Assembly: GCA_019654215.1 (NCBI GenBank)
Contig: BPDI01000021.1
Coordinates: 1-49,783, forward strand
Direction of reading: 5' to 3'
DNA: 49,783 nucleotides
Source: Gammaproteobacteria bacterium
Lineage (GTDB): Bacteria > Pseudomonadota > Gammaproteobacteria > Pseudomonadales > Pseudohongiellaceae
In this document: positions 47,824-49,783 of the stretch, one piece after another
How the letters are laid out: each line of letters starts with the position of its first letter
Position numbering within the stretch: the stretch's first letter is position 1
Notes under the pieces: generated by a model
Told to the model about the DNA's origin: nothing
Databases searched by the model: none
What the model saw: only the letters and a program-made list of their open reading frames with translations
Program-made: the position numbers and the translations under genes

Positions 47824-49104
47824 GTGGTAACAAAACCCTTAACAAAGAACATAGACATGTCCAGGCCTCCTTTAGGCATAAACGCTTATGAAGCAAATGA
47901 TGGCTATCAGAGTGTAAAAGCTATTGCCGCAGGATTAAGCCCAGAAAATGTTTTGCAACTTGTTAAAGATTCCGGATTAAAAGGCAGAGGAGGTGCAGGC
48001 TTTCCAACCGGATTAAAGTGGAGTTTTGTGCCTCAGGGTGATAATGCGTCGATACAAAAATATTTCGTTGTAAATGCGGACGAAATGGAACCGGGAACTT
48101 TTAAGGATCGCTTATTAATGGAAGGCGATCCTCACTTACTTCTAGAAGGAATGATTGTTGGTTCTTATACGATACAGGCTAGTGTCGCTTATATTTTTTT
48201 GCGAGGTGAATACAAGGCATCAGAAACTTCTCTAAAGCAAGCGATTGCAGAGGCCTATGACAGGGGTTATCTCGGTAAGAATATTCTCGATACTGGTTTC
48301 GATTTAGACATCATCTTACACACCAGTGCGGGTCGCTATATCTGCGGTGAAGAGACCGCCTTGTTAAACGCTTTAGAGGGCAAGCGTGCGACTCCGCGGG
48401 CTAAGCCTCCCTTCCCTCAAGTAAGTGGGCTGTGGGGTAAACCCACCATTGTGAATAACGTAGAAACCGTTTGTAACCTGCCGGGTATCCTTACTTATGG
48501 AGTCGATTGGTATCACGGTCTAACTAAGGGCAATGATCACGGTACTAAATTATTTGGAATAAGCGGAAGGGTAAAAACACCGGGCTGTTGGGAGTTACCT
48601 CTGGGCATAACTATTCGGGAAGTCATTGAAAGATATGGTGGTGGGATGCGTGACGGTTATGAGTTACGCGCTTTTCTACCTGGTGGCGGTTCAACTGATT
48701 TTATGTTGCCTGAGCATCTCGATCTTCCATTCGATTATGATGAAGTTGCCAAGGTGGGAAGTCGCTTGGCTACCGGGACGATGATCTTGTTAGATGACAA
48801 GACTTGCCCGGTGGGGATGATTGGTAACTTGATGAAATTTTTTGCCCACGAGTCTTGTGGATTCTGTACACCGTGTCGCGATGGGTTGCCCTGGGTGGAC
48901 GAAATTTTTAATGAATTTGAATCTGGAAATGCTAATGAAAAAGATTTGCAGATACTGCATGACCATGTCGATTATTTAGGGCCAGGCCGCACTTTTTGTG
49001 CCTTGGCGCCTGGAGCGACTGCTCCTTTGGGTAGTGGACTTAAAATATTTACTGAAGATTTTGATCGTCACATTAAAGAGAAACGTTGTCCTTATAAACA
49101 TTGA
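47824..49104 (+). CDS. nuoF: NADH-quinone oxidoreductase subunit F
   Basis: NuoF binds NADH and FMN and carries the N3 4Fe-4S cluster, the electron entry of complex I. The 426-residue intact frame has the NADH/FMN motif GLKGRGGAGFPTGLKW, the FMN region VVNADEMEPGTFKDR and YICGEETALLNALEG, and the cluster motif ESCGFCTPCRDGLPW. It starts at GTG 47824. nuoG begins 31 bases later. Confidence 0.97.
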   Translation: MVTKPLTKNIDMSRPPLGINAYEANDGYQSVKAIAAGLSPENVLQLVKDSGLKGRGGAGFPTGLKWSFVPQGDNASIQKYFVVNADEMEPGTFKDRLLMEGDPHLLLEGMIVGSYTIQASVAYIFLRGEYKASETSLKQAIAEAYDRGYLGKNILDTGFDLDIILHTSAGRYICGEETALLNALEGKRATPRAKPPFPQVSGLWGKPTIVNNVETVCNLPGILTYGVDWYHGLTKGNDHGTKLFGISGRVKTPGCWELPLGITIREVIERYGGGMRDGYELRAFLPGGGSTDFMLPEHLDLPFDYDEVAKVGSRLATGTMILLDDKTCPVGMIGNLMKFFAHESCGFCTPCRDGLPWVDEIFNEFESGNANEKDLQILHDHVDYLGPGRTFCALAPGATAPLGSGLKIFTEDFDRHIKEKRCPYKH

Positions 49105-49135
49105 GACAGGGTTTACAAGGTTAATGGAGATATAA

Positions 49136-49783
49136 ATGGCCGAAGTTGTTATTGAGGGGTCGCATACGAAGTAAATCCCGATAACAATCTATTACAGGAA
49201 TGTCTGTCGCAGGGTCTCGACTTGCCTTACTTTTGCTGGCATCCCTGCATGGGCTCAGTAGGTGCTTGTCGTCAGTGCGCTGTTAAACAATATCGTGACG
49301 CTGATGACAAGGATGGCATATTAGTTATGGCATGCATGACGCCGGCGACCGATGGCGCAATTATTTCTATCGAGGACCCGCAAGCGAAAGATATGCGGGA
49401 AAAAGTGATCGAAAGCTTGATGATAAGCCACCCACATGATTGTCCAGTATGCGAAGAGGGCGGCGAGTGTCATTTACAAGATATGACTCTAATGTCAGGC
49501 CACAACTATCGTCGTTACGATAAAAAGAAAGTTACTCACCGCAATCAATATCTCGGCCCCTTTTTTCAATCATGAAATGAATCGGTGTATTACTTGTTAT
49601 CGCTGTGTGCGTTTTTACGATGATTACGCTGGCGGAACCGATCTGTCCGCCCAGGCTTCTCATCATCATACTTATTTTGGCCGCTATGACGAAGGCGTTT
49701 TGGAGAGTGAATTCAGTGGCAACTTAGTAGAAGGGTTTTTCCAACTGGTGTGTTTACCGATAAGGCCTTTAGCGAAAACTACA
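49136..49783 (+). CDS. nuoG: NADH-quinone oxidoreductase subunit G, 3'-truncated by the window
   Basis: NuoG is the large iron-sulfur subunit of the peripheral arm. ATG 49136 follows [18 protein letters not shown] is separated by a slip near 49165 from [20 protein letters not shown]. The N1b 2Fe-2S ligands are in [18 protein letters not shown]. The histidine-type cluster motif is [19 protein letters not shown] second slip near 49567 in the T run joins GPF to [17 protein letters not shown], and a third near 49730 breaks [20 protein letters not shown] sequence. The rest of the gene lies beyond the window. Confidence 0.94.

Noticed and set aside
1..49783. The broken housekeeping genes as true pseudogenes, or widespread stop-codon recoding.
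   Set aside because: Slips are at homopolymers in many essential genes at once and include both insertions and deletions; stops are ordinary in the intact genes. Sequencing error explains it better.
1..49783. CRISPR arrays, insertion sequences, prophage genes, toxin-antitoxin or defence modules.
   Set aside because: No repeated spacers, no transposase or phage proteins, and no recognisable defence domains were seen on reading both strands.

Overview
The window is an ordinary stretch of a gammaproteobacterial chromosome, probably from a marine or other aquatic Pseudomonadales/Cellvibrionales-like lineage. This placement rests on gene content and order only: nadA-bepA-tusA-perM-dapA-bamC, nadK-rhomboid-yeaC-DUF2797-pepN, mtnP-csiV-mfd-gap, acnB, miaE, mnmC and a fused nuoCD all recall Pseudomonas-type synteny from memory. 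The DNA looks moderately A/T-leaning, and several genes use GTG or TTG starts.

The dominant technical feature is a high density of single-base indels, mostly in short homopolymers. They break essential genes (nadA, dapA, prfB, lysS, glnS, cysS, acnB, pepN, nuoCD, nuoG) while conserved protein sequence continues in the next frame. I read these as consensus errors of the assembly, not gene decay. I give each gene its full inferred span and note where the frame slips. mfd, gap, apbE, lpxH, bamC, nuoA, nuoB, nuoE and nuoF read through intact.

Layout. 1-830: end of nadA (NAD synthesis). 846-7847: envelope and housekeeping genes (bepA, tusA, perM, dapA, bamC, rmuC, miaE). 7844-9231: a small leucine-rich-repeat lipoprotein diverging from an FKBP-type prolyl isomerase. 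9257-17529: apeB, mnmC, prfB (with its programmed +1 frameshift), lysS, ung, a ferredoxin-type reductase and queD. 18001-18188: tRNA-Val and tRNA-Asp. 18215-24895: a PLP-dependent desulfhydrase/deaminase, nadK, a GlpG-type rhomboid, yeaC, a DUF2797 gene and pepN. 25006-32928: acnB, a DUF1289 gene, ppiB-lpxH, glnS and cysS. 33117-33777: tRNA-Pro, tRNA-His and tRNA-Arg. 33808-35664: the most accessory-looking part, with an unexplained stretch ending in a terminator, then a DUF1643 gene and an FkbM methyltransferase in one transcript. 35909-43920: mtnP, csiV, mfd, the long-type gap and apbE. 44372-end: the first genes of the complex I operon (nuoA, B, CD, E, F, start of G).

I found no CRISPR array, insertion sequence, integrase, phage module or recognisable defence system. 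The best candidates for something undescribed are modest: the DUF1643-FkbM pair beside a tRNA cluster, an orphan terminator with a possible small RNA at about 34.05-34.21 kb, the LRR lipoprotein, a few short palindromes in promoters, and the apbE gene sitting next to nuo rather than nqr.
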